Below are positions 21,984-31,650 of a stretch of DNA of 42,100 nucleotides, in pieces. Within the stretch, counting starts at the first letter, position 1, and the number at the start of each line of letters is the position of its first letter. The notes beneath the pieces are model-generated. The model was not told the origin of the DNA and did not search any database. It worked only from the letters and a program-made list of their open reading frames with translations. Both the position numbers and the translations under genes were made by a program. This stretch comes from Pseudonocardia sp. CNS-139 (GTDB taxonomy: Bacteria > Actinomycetota > Actinomycetes > Mycobacteriales > Pseudonocardiaceae), in assembly GCA_001942415.1 (NCBI GenBank), contig MKJX01000207.1:1-42100 (forward strand), read 5' to 3'.

Positions 21984-24900
21984 CGCGGGAACACCCCCAG
22001 GGCGGACATCGTGCGCAACTCCTGGGCGACCTGGTCGGCCGACGACCCGATCGGCGGGTTGTTGATGTCGACGTCGATCGTCGTGCTCCCTCCGGTGATG
22101 CCGGCACGGGCGAGTTCGCGGGCCAGCGCACGCGCGATCTCCTCCGCCGTCGGGACAGGCTGCTGCTCAACCTGGACCACGCGGGATGTCGCATCGGTCG
22201 CGTCGACCCGGGTCTGAATCGTCACGTTCCCGAGCTGGGCTTCGATCGTGGACGCGAGGAAGTCGCCGAGCGCTGACCCGTCCCCGCCTCGAATCGCCGC
22301 GGCGTCGAGCCGGTCGAACACCTGCTGGATCGCGTCCCCAGCCGCGGACACGTCGGCGGCCGAGACGATCCGGTTCGCGAGCCGTTCCGTGGACCGGACG
22401 ACCCCGTCGGCGTCCCGCTCGATCCCGTTAGCGATGACCCCGCTCAGGCCGGACATCAGGCCCTGAGCCGACCGGATGACCCCGCCCATGCCCGCGGTGA
22501 TCGCCCGCGCGAAGTCCTCCGTCAGCGCCTGCCCCGAGTAGGTGACGTACCCGCGCCCCGAGAACGGGCCCTCCTTCGCCGGGGAGAACGGCCACAGGTT
22601 CCGCAGCCGGCCCATGCCGTCCGACACCCAACGGGTCAGGCGATCCCAGTTGGCTCGGATGCCGTCGAGGAAGCCCGTGACCAGGCTGGCGCCGGAGTTC
22701 CACAGCAGCGAGCCGATGTCGCCGAGCGCGCCGACGAGATCAGCCGGGAGGCGCCTGAAGACCTGGGTGAGGTCGCCGGCTCCGGTATCGGACGACCGCT
22801 GGATGTCGCCCCACGCCCCGTCAACCGTGGACCCGACACCGGACCACGCCTTGTCGGTGCTGCCGCCGATGTCATCCCACGCGGACTGGGTTGCCTTCTG
22901 CGTCCTGCTCGCCGCGTCGGTGGTGGCGCCCTCGATCGAGTCCCACGACCCGGACACCGACTTGGACATGTTGTCGAAGGTGCTGGTGGTGTCCTTCTCG
23001 ACACCGCCCCAGATGCCGCCCAGCCAGTCGGCGAACCCGCCGATCGAGTCCGTGACAGTCGTGACAACACCGACGATGCCCTCGATCGCCCCGGTGAGTA
23101 GCTTGATCGCCGGCAGCACGACCGTCTCGATGATCGTGCCGAGGATCGGGAAGATCTGCGCCGCCAGCTGCAACAGGGGCGGGATCAAGGGCAGGATCGC
23201 CGGGAGCAGCGGCAGCAGCGCCTCGACGATGCCGACGAAGCTCTCGATGATCGGTGGCAGCAGCGGGGCGAGCGACTCGACCGCGGTGAGCAGGGCATTG
23301 CCGAGCGCGGTGATGATCGGCGGCAGCAGCGGCGCCAACGTGTTCAGCGCGCTGGTCAGGCGCCGCCGAGCAGCGTGACGATCTGCCCGATGACCGGGGC
23401 GAGCGTGTTGATGACCGGGGTGAGCGCCCGCAACGACGCCGTCAGGACCCCGGACAGCAGCTCGGCGACCGACCCGACGATCGGGGCGAGCGCTTGGATG
23501 ATCGGGGCGAGGACCGCGCCGAGCGCGTCGGCGAGCGGGCCGATCGCCTCAGCCACCGACGTCAGCGCCTGCTCGATGACCGGCAGGACCGGTTGAAGTG
23601 CCCCGACGAGAACCTCGGCGATCGCGCCGATCGTCGGTGCCAGCGCGGAGAACGCCGCCCCGAGCACGTTCCCGACGACCGACGCGAGCTGCCCGAGGAG
23701 CACGAGCAGCGGTGAGAGGGCGGTGGCGAGCTCAGCGAACCCGACGACGAACGCGGTCACGCCGGGGGCCGCGGCGCGGAGCCCTTCGACGAGCGCCCCG
23801 ACGACCTCGTTCAGGAGCGGGGCGATCGCCACCGCAATCCCCGACAGGACAGGCCCGATCACCCCGAGCGCCTGCACGACGCCGCCGATGAGCGGCATCA
23901 GCGCGCGGGCGGCGTCGATCGCGCCCTGGAAGAACGCCTGCAACGCGTCCTGCCCGGCGACGCTGTTGACGGCCTCGTCGAGGTGGGCGGTGAGTTCGAC
24001 AAGTGTGGCGAGCAGCCCGCCGCCCGCGGCGTTGGCGGCGGAGAAGACACCGCCGATCGCGCCGGCGAGGTTCCCGACGATCTGCCCGAGCTGGGAGAAC
24101 GCCGTGATGCCGGCTTCGATCCAGCGGGCCAGCTCACCCGAGGCCGCGGCGGCGCCGATGAACGCCTCGAACCGGGCGGCGACGTCGGCGATGGCCTGCC
24201 CGAGCCGCGGCATGAACGTGGCGCCGACCGTGAACAGGTCCGTGAACGCCCGGGTCAGAGGGGCGAACGCCCCGGCCGCGTTGGAGACGCCGAGCGCGAT
24301 CTGGTCGAGCGCGACCCGCATCCGGCCGGCGGTCGAGTCGAGGTTGAAGAAGCCCAGCGCCTCCCGGCCGGCCCGATTGAACGCGTCCGCGACTGCGCCG
24401 AGCGCGCCACCCAAGATCGGGATGTAGGTGTTGCCGAGCTGCCGCAGCGGGCCGGCGATCCCCGTGAGCAGGCGTTCCTGGACGCCGAGCTGCATCCGGT
24501 CCCACGCGGTGCGGAGGTCGTGAGGACGAGCACGACCGCGCGGGCGGACGGGGACAGCCGGGACATGGCCTCGGCGACCTGGTCGATCCCGCCGGCCCCA
24601 GCCGAGGAGGCCCGGGCGGCGTCCCGGATCGCGCGCTCGACGTCGCGCTGTGCTTCGGCAACGCGGAGGGCTGCGTCGGCCTGCGCCCTTGCCGCGTTCT
24701 CCTGCGCGACGGTGAGGGCCTGCTGTGCGTCGGCGACCTGCCGGGCCCCATCACGCTGGGCGTCGGTGAGGGCCTGTTGGGCGTCCGCGATCCGTTCGGC
24801 GGACTCCTCGGCCTGCCGTGCCGCTTCCGTGCGGGCGTCGGCGACGCCCTGCTCGGCGCTCCGTACCTGCTCGGCCGCGTCGGCGATGCGCTGCTGGGCG

Positions 24901-26535
24901 GCGACGACCTGGTCGGCCCCGGAGATCCCCTGGGACGCCTGCTGGTCGGACTCCTGCCGCAGGTCCTGCAGCCGTTCCCGGGTCTCGTCGAGGCGGAGCG
25001 CGGCCGACCGGGCTTCGAGGTCGAGGCGCTGGAGCTCGCGGCCTTGGACGCCGACGTTCCTCGCCTGGGCGAGCCGCTCTTGCGCCTCGGCGAGCGCGAG
25101 GACCGCTTCTTCCTCGGACAGGGCTGCCCCGCGCAGGGAGAGCTGGAGGTCCTCTTGGGCTTCCTGGGCGTCCCGGACGGCGCGGGTGAGGTCCTGCTGC
25201 GCCTGACGGGCCGAGCGCTGGGCCCGCTCCAACGTCTGCTGGGCGTCCGAGATCCGGCGCAGACCCTGCAACTGGGAGTCCCTGGCGGACTGGATGGCCC
25301 GGGAGACGGCGCGCTCGGCGTCGGCGACTCGGCGGGCCGCGGACTCCTGCGCGTCGGCGAGCGCCTGCCGGGCCGACGCCACCGCACGGGCCCCGTCGAT
25401 CTGTGCGCGATCGGCTGCGGTGACGGCCTGCTGGAGCGACAGCTGCGCCGAGCGGATGCGTTCCGCCGCGGCTTCCTGCGCGGCAGCGGCCGCACCAGCT
25501 GCCGCACCAGACCCGCGCTGTGCGGTGGAGAGAGCGTTGAGGGCGTCGCCGATCCCGCTGATCCCGAGCCGGAATGCCCCGACCCCGAGGGCGAGGCCGC
25601 CGAGCGCAGCCGGGACGCAGCGGCGATGCCAGCCAGAGAGCCGAGCGCGGCGCCGACGGCGCCGATGACGGCGATCCCGCCGCCGAGCGCCGCGTACGCC
25701 CCGGCAGCACTGACCGACAGGGCAGCGAGCCCCGCACCCGCCCGGACCGTCGCTGAGATCAGCCCGGAGAAGTTCGTCCCGGACCCAGCACCGCCGAGCC
25801 GTCGCAGCGACCCGGACGCGTTGTCCGCCCCCGACGAGAGCCGGCCGAAGTCGACCCGGCTGACGGCGGCCGACAGCGAGTCGAGGTTGATCCCCGACAG
25901 CGCGGCACGGATCCGGTCGCGGACCGAGCGCCCTCGTCGCCCATCCGCCGAAACCGCTGCGACAGCGACTCCGACGCCGCACCCGAGCGGGCCATCGCGG
26001 ACGCGAGCTGGTCCTGCGCGGCGCGGTGCCGCGCGATGGACGATTCGACGGCCGAGTTCGCGGAGGCGAGCCGTGCCTGCGCGTCGGCGGCGCGGGTGGT
26101 GGCGCGCTCGACCGCGGTGTTGGCCTGCTCGGCGCCGCGGCGGGCGGCGTTGACGCGTTCCTCGGCTGCGACGAGCTGGTCGGCGGTGCCCCGGCCGCTG
26201 TCGCGGAGGGTCTGGAGCCGCTGCTCGGCGACGTTGACCCGGCCGGCGGCGTTCTCCGCGCGGGTGCGGGCGGCGGCGAGCCGGTCCTCGGCCGCCTCGA
26301 CCTGCTGCGCGGCCCGGGACTCAGCGGTCCGCGCCTGCGCGATCCGCTGAGCTGCTTGCTCGACGTCGCGGGTGAGGCCGTCGGCGATGTTGGTGCGGGA
26401 GGTCGCCCGGTCCGCTTCTCGGGCGAACCGCACGCCGAACCGGCGGCCGGCGGTGGCTGCGTCGCGTTCCGCGTCCCGGCTGTCGGCGACGATGCGGACG
26501 GTGGCCTCGTCGACGATGGCTATCGCACGGTGCAC
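21980..26535 (-). CDS. Phage tail tape-measure-like protein (four frame changes)
   Basis: The composite protein is about 1519 residues. The N-terminus MHRAIAIVDEATVRIVADSR leads into a coiled coil (AAQRIAQARTAESRAAQQVE), a Gly/Ala hydrophobic patch (AGAYAALGGGIAVIGAVGAA), a second long coiled coil full of AQ/AEQ heptads (SLQQAVTAADRAQIDGARAV) and ~450 residues of hydrophobic helices (IGPVLSGIAVAIAPLLNEVV, PLLPPIIESFVGIVEALLPL). The C-terminal domain includes GFLDGIRANWDRLTRWVSDG and FSPAKEGPFSGRGY, typical of tape-measure proteins. Missing bases near 25935, 25625, 24520 and 23355 restore one chain. No other tail genes flank it. GTG at 26535 is the likely start. Confidence 0.8.
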
Positions 26536-26819
26536 CTCGCAGCCGGGATCGAAACGGTCAGTAGCTGCGAGAACGTTCGCCCGCGGCCACGGCTGACCGC
26601 AGCAACCGCGAGTACGCGACTAGGACGCCCTGCGGGCCGCCGCTCGGCTGAACGAGTGAACCCGTGCTGCGGCGGGGACCAGTTCCGTCAAACGACCACG
26701 GGAACGGGTGGTCTGTTCCTAATCTCCCTGCCGATCACACATTCACGGCCGAATCGACCGCGTCTCCTCGGAGCTCGTCGAAACGGTCTCTTTGTGCTGC
26801 CTGGAAACAGGGGGATTCC
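26536..26819. promoter_or_regulatory. Divergent spacer between tape-measure and secreted-protein genes
   Basis: This 284-bp stretch without a gene must hold promoters in both directions. ACAGGGGG serves the ATG at 26820. I see no convincing -35/-10 pair or hairpin. Confidence 0.35.
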
Positions 26820-27569
26820 ATGCGCTCGACACGACTCGCATTCAGATCCATCGCCGTCATCGCGATCGGGGTGGCGCTCGCGTTCACTCCCCTGGCTGCT
26901 GCTTCGCCCCAGGTACAGCCGACCGCGGCACAGCAAGCGGACTGCTCGCCCAGCGGGCGGTCGTGGCAGTCCCGGTTCGCGCAGTGCCAGGCGTGGACTC
27001 AGGCGTGGGTGGCAGGGCCGAGCATTGGCGCGGTGGCGAGGATCTCGGTGCTGGCCGACGTGAACTCCCGGGACCGCTCCTGGAACCTCCGCTACACCGT
27101 CGCGGTCGAGGGATCGGCCCGGGCGCAGCAGCGCGCGGTGTCACCGCGACGGTGCTGGCCGAGTGCCGCGGCGGCTGCGCCGCACCAAACCAGCCGCCCG
27201 CGAACGTGCCCGTCGGCAACGAGACCGTGCTCCGGGGCGAGATCCCGATCGAGTCTCGCGGCGGGAACGTGTCGACGAGCACGCAGATCGTGCGGGTCAT
27301 CCTCGCCTCGGGCGCCGACTCCTCCGGCGCACGCCCGGACTCGCGCCGGCCGCTGGGCCCGGTCCGCTGCGATGCCGGCGGCCGGGCCTTCGGCTTTTCC
27401 GGTCGGCAGCTCGCCGGCTGCGTCTACCCCGACGCCGTGCCGACGCTGACGCTCAACGCGAGCTCCGCGCCGCAGCACACCGCCTTCGTCGGGTGGCGGT
27501 CAGCTCGGTGCATTCATCGCGAATTCTCGCGTGCACGATGGTGACGCTTTCTACATCAACCCGGGCTGA
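26820..27569 (+). CDS. Secreted NucA/NucB-like protein (frame changes)
   Basis: The composite protein is about 250 residues. MRSTRLAFRSIAVIAIGVAL and the Ala-rich stretch to AAASPQ form a signal peptide. The mature part begins ADCSPSGRSWQSRFAQC. A missing base near 27137 leads to TATVLAECRGGCAAPNQPPA and on through VRCDAGGRAFGFSGRQLAGC and VYPDAVPTLTLNASS. A further change of 2 nt near 27492 gives GQLGAFIANSRVHDGDAFYI, which matches the DGDPFYV-type end of NucA/NucB secreted DNases. The CDEYPFA-type catalytic motif of active NucA is not evident, so it may be a non-nuclease relative. It is followed closely by a possible partner gene. Confidence 0.6.
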
Positions 27570-27583
27570 GAGGACTCGCTGCT

Positions 27584-28039
27584 ATGGTCACGACCATGCG
27601 CGCGACTGCGGTCTTCGAGGTCACGCACGGCCAGTACATGGTCCAGGACGACGGCGTGCCACTGCCGGCGGCGATCGAGGGCGACGGCATCGTCTTCCCC
27701 GGTGAGGAGCCGGCGCTGGGGGCCGTGATCCTCACCGGCACCTTCTACGGGCCCGTCGAGGTCACCGTCGACGTCCTCGACACCCCACCGCCGCCAGCAG
27801 AGCCGGATGGGTGGGAGCGCGTCGAGGAAACCACCCTCACCGCTGCCGGTGACCTGATCGGCGTGTACCCGCTCATGGACGAGGCACCGGAGGGCCTGCC
27901 CGAGCTCGCGGTGAAGCCGGGCGACAGCTACTCGGTCCGCGTCTCGATCCGCGGGTTCCAGGCCGGGGCCGAGCGCGAGCAGTACCCGACCGGCGAACCA
28001 CCGGTCGAGGAGCACCTCGTGCAGCTGTGGCCGACATGA
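27584..28039 (+). CDS. Hypothetical protein, possible partner of the secreted protein
   Basis: A 151-residue acidic, beta-rich cytoplasmic protein: ATAVFEVTHGQYMVQDDGVP, ALGAVILTGTFYGPVEVTVD, LAVKPGDSYSVRVSIRGFQA. ATG at 27584 is 14 nt after the secreted protein's stop, with AGAGGA upstream; ATG at 27596 is possible. Small acidic proteins directly behind a secreted nuclease-like gene are often immunity proteins. That reading is inference from position and charge. The end overlaps the next ATG. Confidence 0.65.
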   Translation: MVTTMRATAVFEVTHGQYMVQDDGVPLPAAIEGDGIVFPGEEPALGAVILTGTFYGPVEVTVDVLDTPPPPAEPDGWERVEETTLTAAGDLIGVYPLMDEAPEGLPELAVKPGDSYSVRVSIRGFQAGAEREQYPTGEPPVEEHLVQLWPT

Positions 28040-28368
28040 CCCGAGGAGAGACGCCTGTGTCGGTTCCGCTACCGCTGTCCGCCGTCGAGATCGCCGCCCA
28101 TCTGGCCAGTCGTGACGGCTGGACGGGCGACACGACCGAGATCACGAAGACGTACGTGATCGGCTATCACGCCGGGGTCAGGTTGATCGTGGAGGTGGCG
28201 GCGGAGTCGAAGCGGGTGGGGCACCACGCCGACGTCGACCTGCGGTGGGGCACGGTGCGGTTCGGCATCACCACCCACGACGCCGGGAACACGGTCACCG
28301 CCCTGGACTTCGATCTCGCGGACCGCATCGACCGGATCGCCGCCGAACACGGCGCCACCACTGGCTGA
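28036..28368 (+). CDS. Pterin-4-alpha-carbinolamine dehydratase (PCD/DCoH) family
   Basis: A 110-residue protein. LSAVEIAAHLASRDGWTGDT opens the fold. The active-site signature follows: VGHHADVDLRWGTVRFGITT then HDAGNTVTALDFDLADRID, corresponding to the family HHP...W..V...L.TH...G.T..D. These enzymes dehydrate 4a-hydroxytetrahydrobiopterin, and homologues also act as small dimerising cofactors. A member inside a mobile element, overlapping the preceding gene, is unusual and suggests a recruited structural role. ATG at 28036 overlaps the previous stop; GTG at 28027 and 28054 are alternatives. Confidence 0.85.
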   Translation: MTRGETPVSVPLPLSAVEIAAHLASRDGWTGDTTEITKTYVIGYHAGVRLIVEVAAESKRVGHHADVDLRWGTVRFGITTHDAGNTVTALDFDLADRIDRIAAEHGATTG

Positions 28369-28505
28369 CACGACCCCTCCGCGGCCGGGAAGTGGCCCAA
28401 AGTGGCCCCTTGACGGATCTCAGCCCACCTATCCCGTACCGCCCAGCCGGTGCCTTGTTGGCCCGACCGGCGGTAGGGAGATGGCGATCACCTCGGCCAC
28501 GACGA

Positions 28506-28853
28506 CTAGGCCAGGAGCGCCCGCAGCTCGGCTTTCACCTTCTCCAGGATGTCGGCCGACACCGATCCCAGGGGGGCACCGGTGAAGTCGCGCGCCTCTG
28601 CTGTCCAGACACGCCGGCACCGAGCTACCGACGGCTTTGGTAGGCCAAACTGCTGCCAGTCCACGAGCGGGATGTCGCCAGAATGCGGCCGAGCGAAGCG
28701 CTGCGGATTGCTCGTGATCATGGTGACCAGCACGACCTCGTCCGGGGCAGTTCCGTGCGCGGCCAAGACGAGGACAGGTCTCTTCTTGTACGGCTCAGCT
28801 TCGTTCCGGCTGAACGGGAACCAGACGAGCCGCACCTCACCGGGTGCGATCAC
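28506..28853 (-). CDS. MazF/PemK-type toxin (mRNA interferase family)
   Basis: A 115-residue protein with the CcdB/MazF barrel pattern: GEVRLVWFPFSRNEAEPYKK, RPVLVLAAHG, EVVLVTMITSN and the C-terminal LGSVSADILEKVKAELRALL. Family members cleave mRNA or tRNA, and the RPVLVL and T..TSN strands frame the active site. Its ATG is adjacent to the stop of an upstream small gene whose acidic tail looks like an antitoxin. The divergent N-terminus means cleavage activity is not assured. Confidence 0.85.
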   Translation of the reverse strand: MIAPGEVRLVWFPFSRNEAEPYKKRPVLVLAAHGTAPDEVVLVTMITSNPQRFARPHSGDIPLVDWQQFGLPKPSVARCRRVWTAEARDFTGAPLGSVSADILEKVKAELRALLA

Positions 28854-29155
28854 TACAGGTTGTCGTAGACCGAGTCCTCGTCGCAGTCCCAGTCCTTAGC
28901 CCAGAGACGCGACACGTATGCACGCTCGTCCTGATCCGCTTCATCATCCGTCACGGGATGGGGCAGCGGTGGTGTCGGCACTGTCCGCGGCCACCTTCTT
29001 GTGGACTGAAACCCGAAACCCGTAAGGAACGTCACGACGGGATCGGTGCTGGACAGCGCGGGGTGAGGCGTCACCCGTGGCGGCGCCTCAACGGGCGCGA
29101 GCGTCAGCGACTCAACGACGTGAGTTGCCGTCCCACCAGATCCGGAGTCGCTCAT
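28853..29155 (-). CDS. Putative antitoxin for the MazF-type toxin
   Basis: A 100-residue protein. The N-terminal 60 residues are Pro/Thr-rich and look disordered. The C-terminus AYVSRLWAKDWDCDEDSVYD is acidic and aromatic, like the toxin-wrapping tails of MazE/antitoxin partners (W..DEDAVYDDL type). It shares the stop/start junction at 28853 with the toxin and overlaps the upstream gene by 4 nt. No DNA-binding domain is visible, so repression may need the third gene. Confidence 0.7.
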   Translation of the reverse strand: MSDSGSGGTATHVVESLTLAPVEAPPRVTPHPALSSTDPVVTFLTGFGFQSTRRWPRTVPTPPLPHPVTDDEADQDERAYVSRLWAKDWDCDEDSVYDNL

Positions 29156-29499
29156 GCCGGCTGCTCCCCACTCGACGCTTGTTCATCGTACTGCTCTGCG
29201 AGCAGGTCGAGCACCCTTCGGAGCTCGTCTAGGCGCGCCCGTGACATGTGGTAGCGGCCGTGGACGTGCACCTGGAGCCGGCCGCCGTACCGTTCGATCT
29301 GCGCTTGGGCCTTCTCCGGGACGTTCGAGACCACCAAGGGTGGAGCGACCTGGCCGACGATCAGGTACACGCCGTCGGGGGCTCCGGCGACCGTCGGTCC
29401 GAGCTGGACGACGAACTGGTTGGCCGCCTTCGGCTCGACCGAGTCCCCTGCACTCCAGTCCAACTCAAGATCGATCTTCTGTGCATCGCCCAGCGCCAC
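29152..29499 (-). CDS. DUF3467-like first gene of the toxin operon
   Basis: A 115-residue protein from GTG at 29499. The core AANQFVVQLGPTVAGAPDGV, YLIVGQVAPPLVVSNVPEKA and a closing helix have the order of DUF3467-type small proteins (FVQV.....D..L.FG......V...P..AK.L...L). It overlaps the antitoxin gene by 4 nt, giving a three-gene operon. It may be a regulator or chaperone of the module; this is inference. Confidence 0.6.
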   Translation of the reverse strand: MALGDAQKIDLELDWSAGDSVEPKAANQFVVQLGPTVAGAPDGVYLIVGQVAPPLVVSNVPEKAQAQIERYGGRLQVHVHGRYHMSRARLDELRRVLDLLAEQYDEQASSGEQPA

Positions 29500-29576
29500 G
29501 CCGGTCAGTCTGCCCTACGCCCGGGCCAGCCGCGAGATGCCGCAGGTTGCCGAGCAGCCACGGGCCGGTCCAGGCT

Positions 29577-30232
29577 CTACTGAACAGGCAACGGCCAGAG
29601 GGCCCCGGCAGCTGGGTTCGGCATCATGCGCAGAAGCGGCCACCCGGGCGGCAGCATCCATGCCGGGTAGAACTCGGGAAACACACCGTTCGACGGATCA
29701 TCGGCTAGTGATCCGTCTGGCTGGAGCAGCCCACCGGTCGGCACATCGATGAGACGCCACGGGAGCCAGTCGGCTCGTCCGACCAGGACTCCGATGAGGC
29801 CGCTGGCCGGGGTGGGCGCCAGCCTTCGCGGGGAAGCCTCCACTCCTGCTCGTGCACCCAGTCGGATCGAGCCCCCCATGTCGTGTCGAACGGGACGACC
29901 CACTCGCTGAGGCCCGCCTGGCTGGCGGCGGCGGCCTGCTCTCGACGCGCGTACCAGACCGGCCCTCCGCCGGCGTTGTAGATCGTCTGCCGGTCGAAGA
30001 TCAGGCCCCACGGCGGGAACCCTCGGCTGTAGATGAGCCAGTGGAGGTGCGCACCCGACACCTCCGAGAAGCTGACCGCGTTCGGACCGGAGCGGAACGC
30101 GGCCGTGCCCCAGATGGCCTGCTCCCAGAGGATGTTCGTGAGGCGCTCCTCGGGGGACATCTGCGCGATCGCGGGAGCCAGTTCGGGGTTGGTCGACGTG
30201 CCCGGTGGCCGACCGCAGAAGTGGACGAGCAT
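29577..30232 (-). CDS. Hypothetical protein, possibly AbiGi-like (frame change)
   Basis: The composite protein is about 218 residues. ERLTNILWEQAIWGTAAFRS, AVSFSEVSGAHLHWLIYSRG, PPWGLIFDRQTIYNAGGGPV with WYAR, and SDWVHEQEWRLP are strongly patterned. SFSE...L, a G-x-x-F strand, PVWY and an H-E-x-E-W-R motif recall AbiGi/DUF2971-like abortive-infection proteins. One missing base near 29823 leads to SGLIGVLVGRADWLPWRLID and the end AAGALWPLPVQ. The family link is a memory of the motif order, not an alignment. It is divergent from the resolvase gene. Confidence 0.6.
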
Positions 30233-30553
30233 CGACTTGGCCCGGGCCCGGAGTGTTCAACGGTCCGATCGGGAGTGGGGCCTGGGAGGCTGAGGGATCG
30301 GCGGCGGCATGGTCACCAGGTCATCTTGCCGATGGCCGAGGGGCAGGCTCGTTCGCGAGGTCGGGTGTGGGCCGGTCGGCGCAGCGCGGTTCGGACACGA
30401 TCGAACCGGAGTCCTGAAAACGCCCGTTTGCGGGATGGCTCGGACGGGCTGGTCATCGAGGCGATGACCAGGGCGGCACCTGTCCCAGAAACCGTGTCGG
30501 AAATCAACGTGTCACGACGCGTCCAGCGCACCGTTTATGAGACGATTCGGGGT
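30233..30553. promoter_or_regulatory. Resolvase upstream region with a perfect hairpin (possible res/operator)
   Basis: The 321-bp spacer between two divergent genes contains CTGGTCATCG-AGG-CGATGACCAG (30449-30471), a perfect 10-bp inverted repeat. Less regular repeats (GAAAACGCCCGTTTGCGG, ACGTGTCACGACGCGT) lie on either side before the GTG at 30554. Small serine recombinases usually act at such sites just upstream of their own gene. No other gene is evident. Confidence 0.5.
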
Positions 30554-31126
30554 GTGGCGCTCATCGGGTACGCCCGTACCTCGACCCAAGACCAGAACCT
30601 CGACGCCCAGCTCGACGCGCTGACGGCCGCCGGCTGCGAGCGGGTGTTCACCGACCAGATCTCCGGCAAGCTCGCCCACCGTCCCCAGCTCGACGCCGCG
30701 CTCGACTACCTCCGCCCCGGCGACATGCTCGTGTGCACGAAGCTCGACAGGCTCGGCCGATCCGTGCGCAACCTGATCACGCTGACAGCAACCCTCGCTG
30801 AGCGCGGGATCGACCTGCGGGTTCTGCACCAGGGCATCGACACCTCGACCCCTGCGGGCAAGCTGACCTTCCATGTGCTGGCCGCGATCGCCGAGTTCGA
30901 GCGCGACCTGATCTCCGAGCGCACCCGCGACGGCCTGGCGGCTGCGCGGGCCCGCGGCCGGAAGGGTGGGCGGCCATCGAAGCTCACCCCGGCGAAGCTC
31001 GCCACGGCGCGGCAGCTGTACGACGCGAAGGAGCGAACCGTCGCCGACATCGCCGACATCGTCGGTGTCGGACGGTCCACGCTCTACCGGGCACTCGGCG
31101 CACGAGTCGACGAGGCATCCCGATGA
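30554..31126 (+). CDS. Small serine recombinase (resolvase/invertase family)
   Basis: A 190-residue protein from GTG at 30554. The catalytic Ser lies in LIGYARTSTQDQNLDAQ. DMLVCTKLDRLGRSVRNLI carries the active-site Arg pair, and IAEFERDLISERTRDGL is the E-helix. The C-terminal HTH is KLATARQLYDAKERTVADIA with DIVGVGRSTLYRALG. Length and order fit Tn3-type resolvases and DNA invertases. In an element it may resolve dimers or mark a nested insertion. It overlaps the next ATG by 4 nt. A second copy of its HTH end lies at 31651-31752. Confidence 0.95.
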   Translation: MALIGYARTSTQDQNLDAQLDALTAAGCERVFTDQISGKLAHRPQLDAALDYLRPGDMLVCTKLDRLGRSVRNLITLTATLAERGIDLRVLHQGIDTSTPAGKLTFHVLAAIAEFERDLISERTRDGLAAARARGRKGGRPSKLTPAKLATARQLYDAKERTVADIADIVGVGRSTLYRALGARVDEASR

Positions 31127-31488
31127 CCACGCTTTGGCGAGCAGCACCGCGAGAGGCGCCCCACTTCGGCAAGGGAAGCTACTGGACGGGATCGACGTGG
31201 TTCGTTCGCCAGTTCCGGACCTGGCGCGAGACGACATTCCACAAGCCGCATGTGATCTACCGTGCTGAGGTCGACATGACCGGGCTGCTGGAGATCCCGT
31301 TCGGAACCTGGGTGCCGTCACCCCGGATCACTGCGCTCGTCGACGACTTCGCCGAGCGGGGGTACCGCTGGGTCTCCTTCTACGAAGGCGTCTGGATGGG
31401 ACAGGTCACGGTGCAGTATGTGTACCTCGGGGAGGCCTCGATCTCGGCCGAGCCGGCTGAACCTCGGCCGTCAATTCCAACGCGGTAG
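31123..31488 (+). CDS. Hypothetical protein coupled to the resolvase
   Basis: A 121-residue protein, TTLWRAAPREAPHFGKGSYW, with TWFVRQFRTWRETTFHKPHV and RGYRWVSFYEGVWMGQVTVQ. It is Trp/Tyr-rich and basic, with no signal peptide or known motif. The coding region begins inside the resolvase stop (ATGA). Its last 80 nt overlap a possible minus-strand ORF. Confidence 0.65.
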   Translation: MTTLWRAAPREAPHFGKGSYWTGSTWFVRQFRTWRETTFHKPHVIYRAEVDMTGLLEIPFGTWVPSPRITALVDDFAERGYRWVSFYEGVWMGQVTVQYVYLGEASISAEPAEPRPSIPTR

Positions 31489-31609
31489 CGGCTCCCTCGA
31501 TTCGGCGTCGGGTCGCCGTCGAGCAGGTCAGCTCCGAGCCGGGGTCGTCCAGCTCGGCGAGCACAGCCCGCAGGTTGTCTGCGGCCTCGGCGAGCACGGA
31601 TGCGTCCAT
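31406..31609 (-). CDS. Small hypothetical protein (antisense overlap)
   Basis: A 67-residue ORF from ATG at 31609: MDASVLAEAADNLRAVLAEL, ELTCSTATRRRIEGAATALE. Its helix-rich, acidic/basic pattern and codon use look coding, but there is no clear ribosome site and it overlaps the plus-strand gene ending at 31488. Confidence 0.4.
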   Translation of the reverse strand: MDASVLAEAADNLRAVLAELDDPGSELTCSTATRRRIEGAATALELTAEVQPARPRSRPPRGTHTAP

Positions 31610-31650
31610 GCAGGGGACGGTAGGTGTCCGGAGCGGCGACGTCTGGTTGA

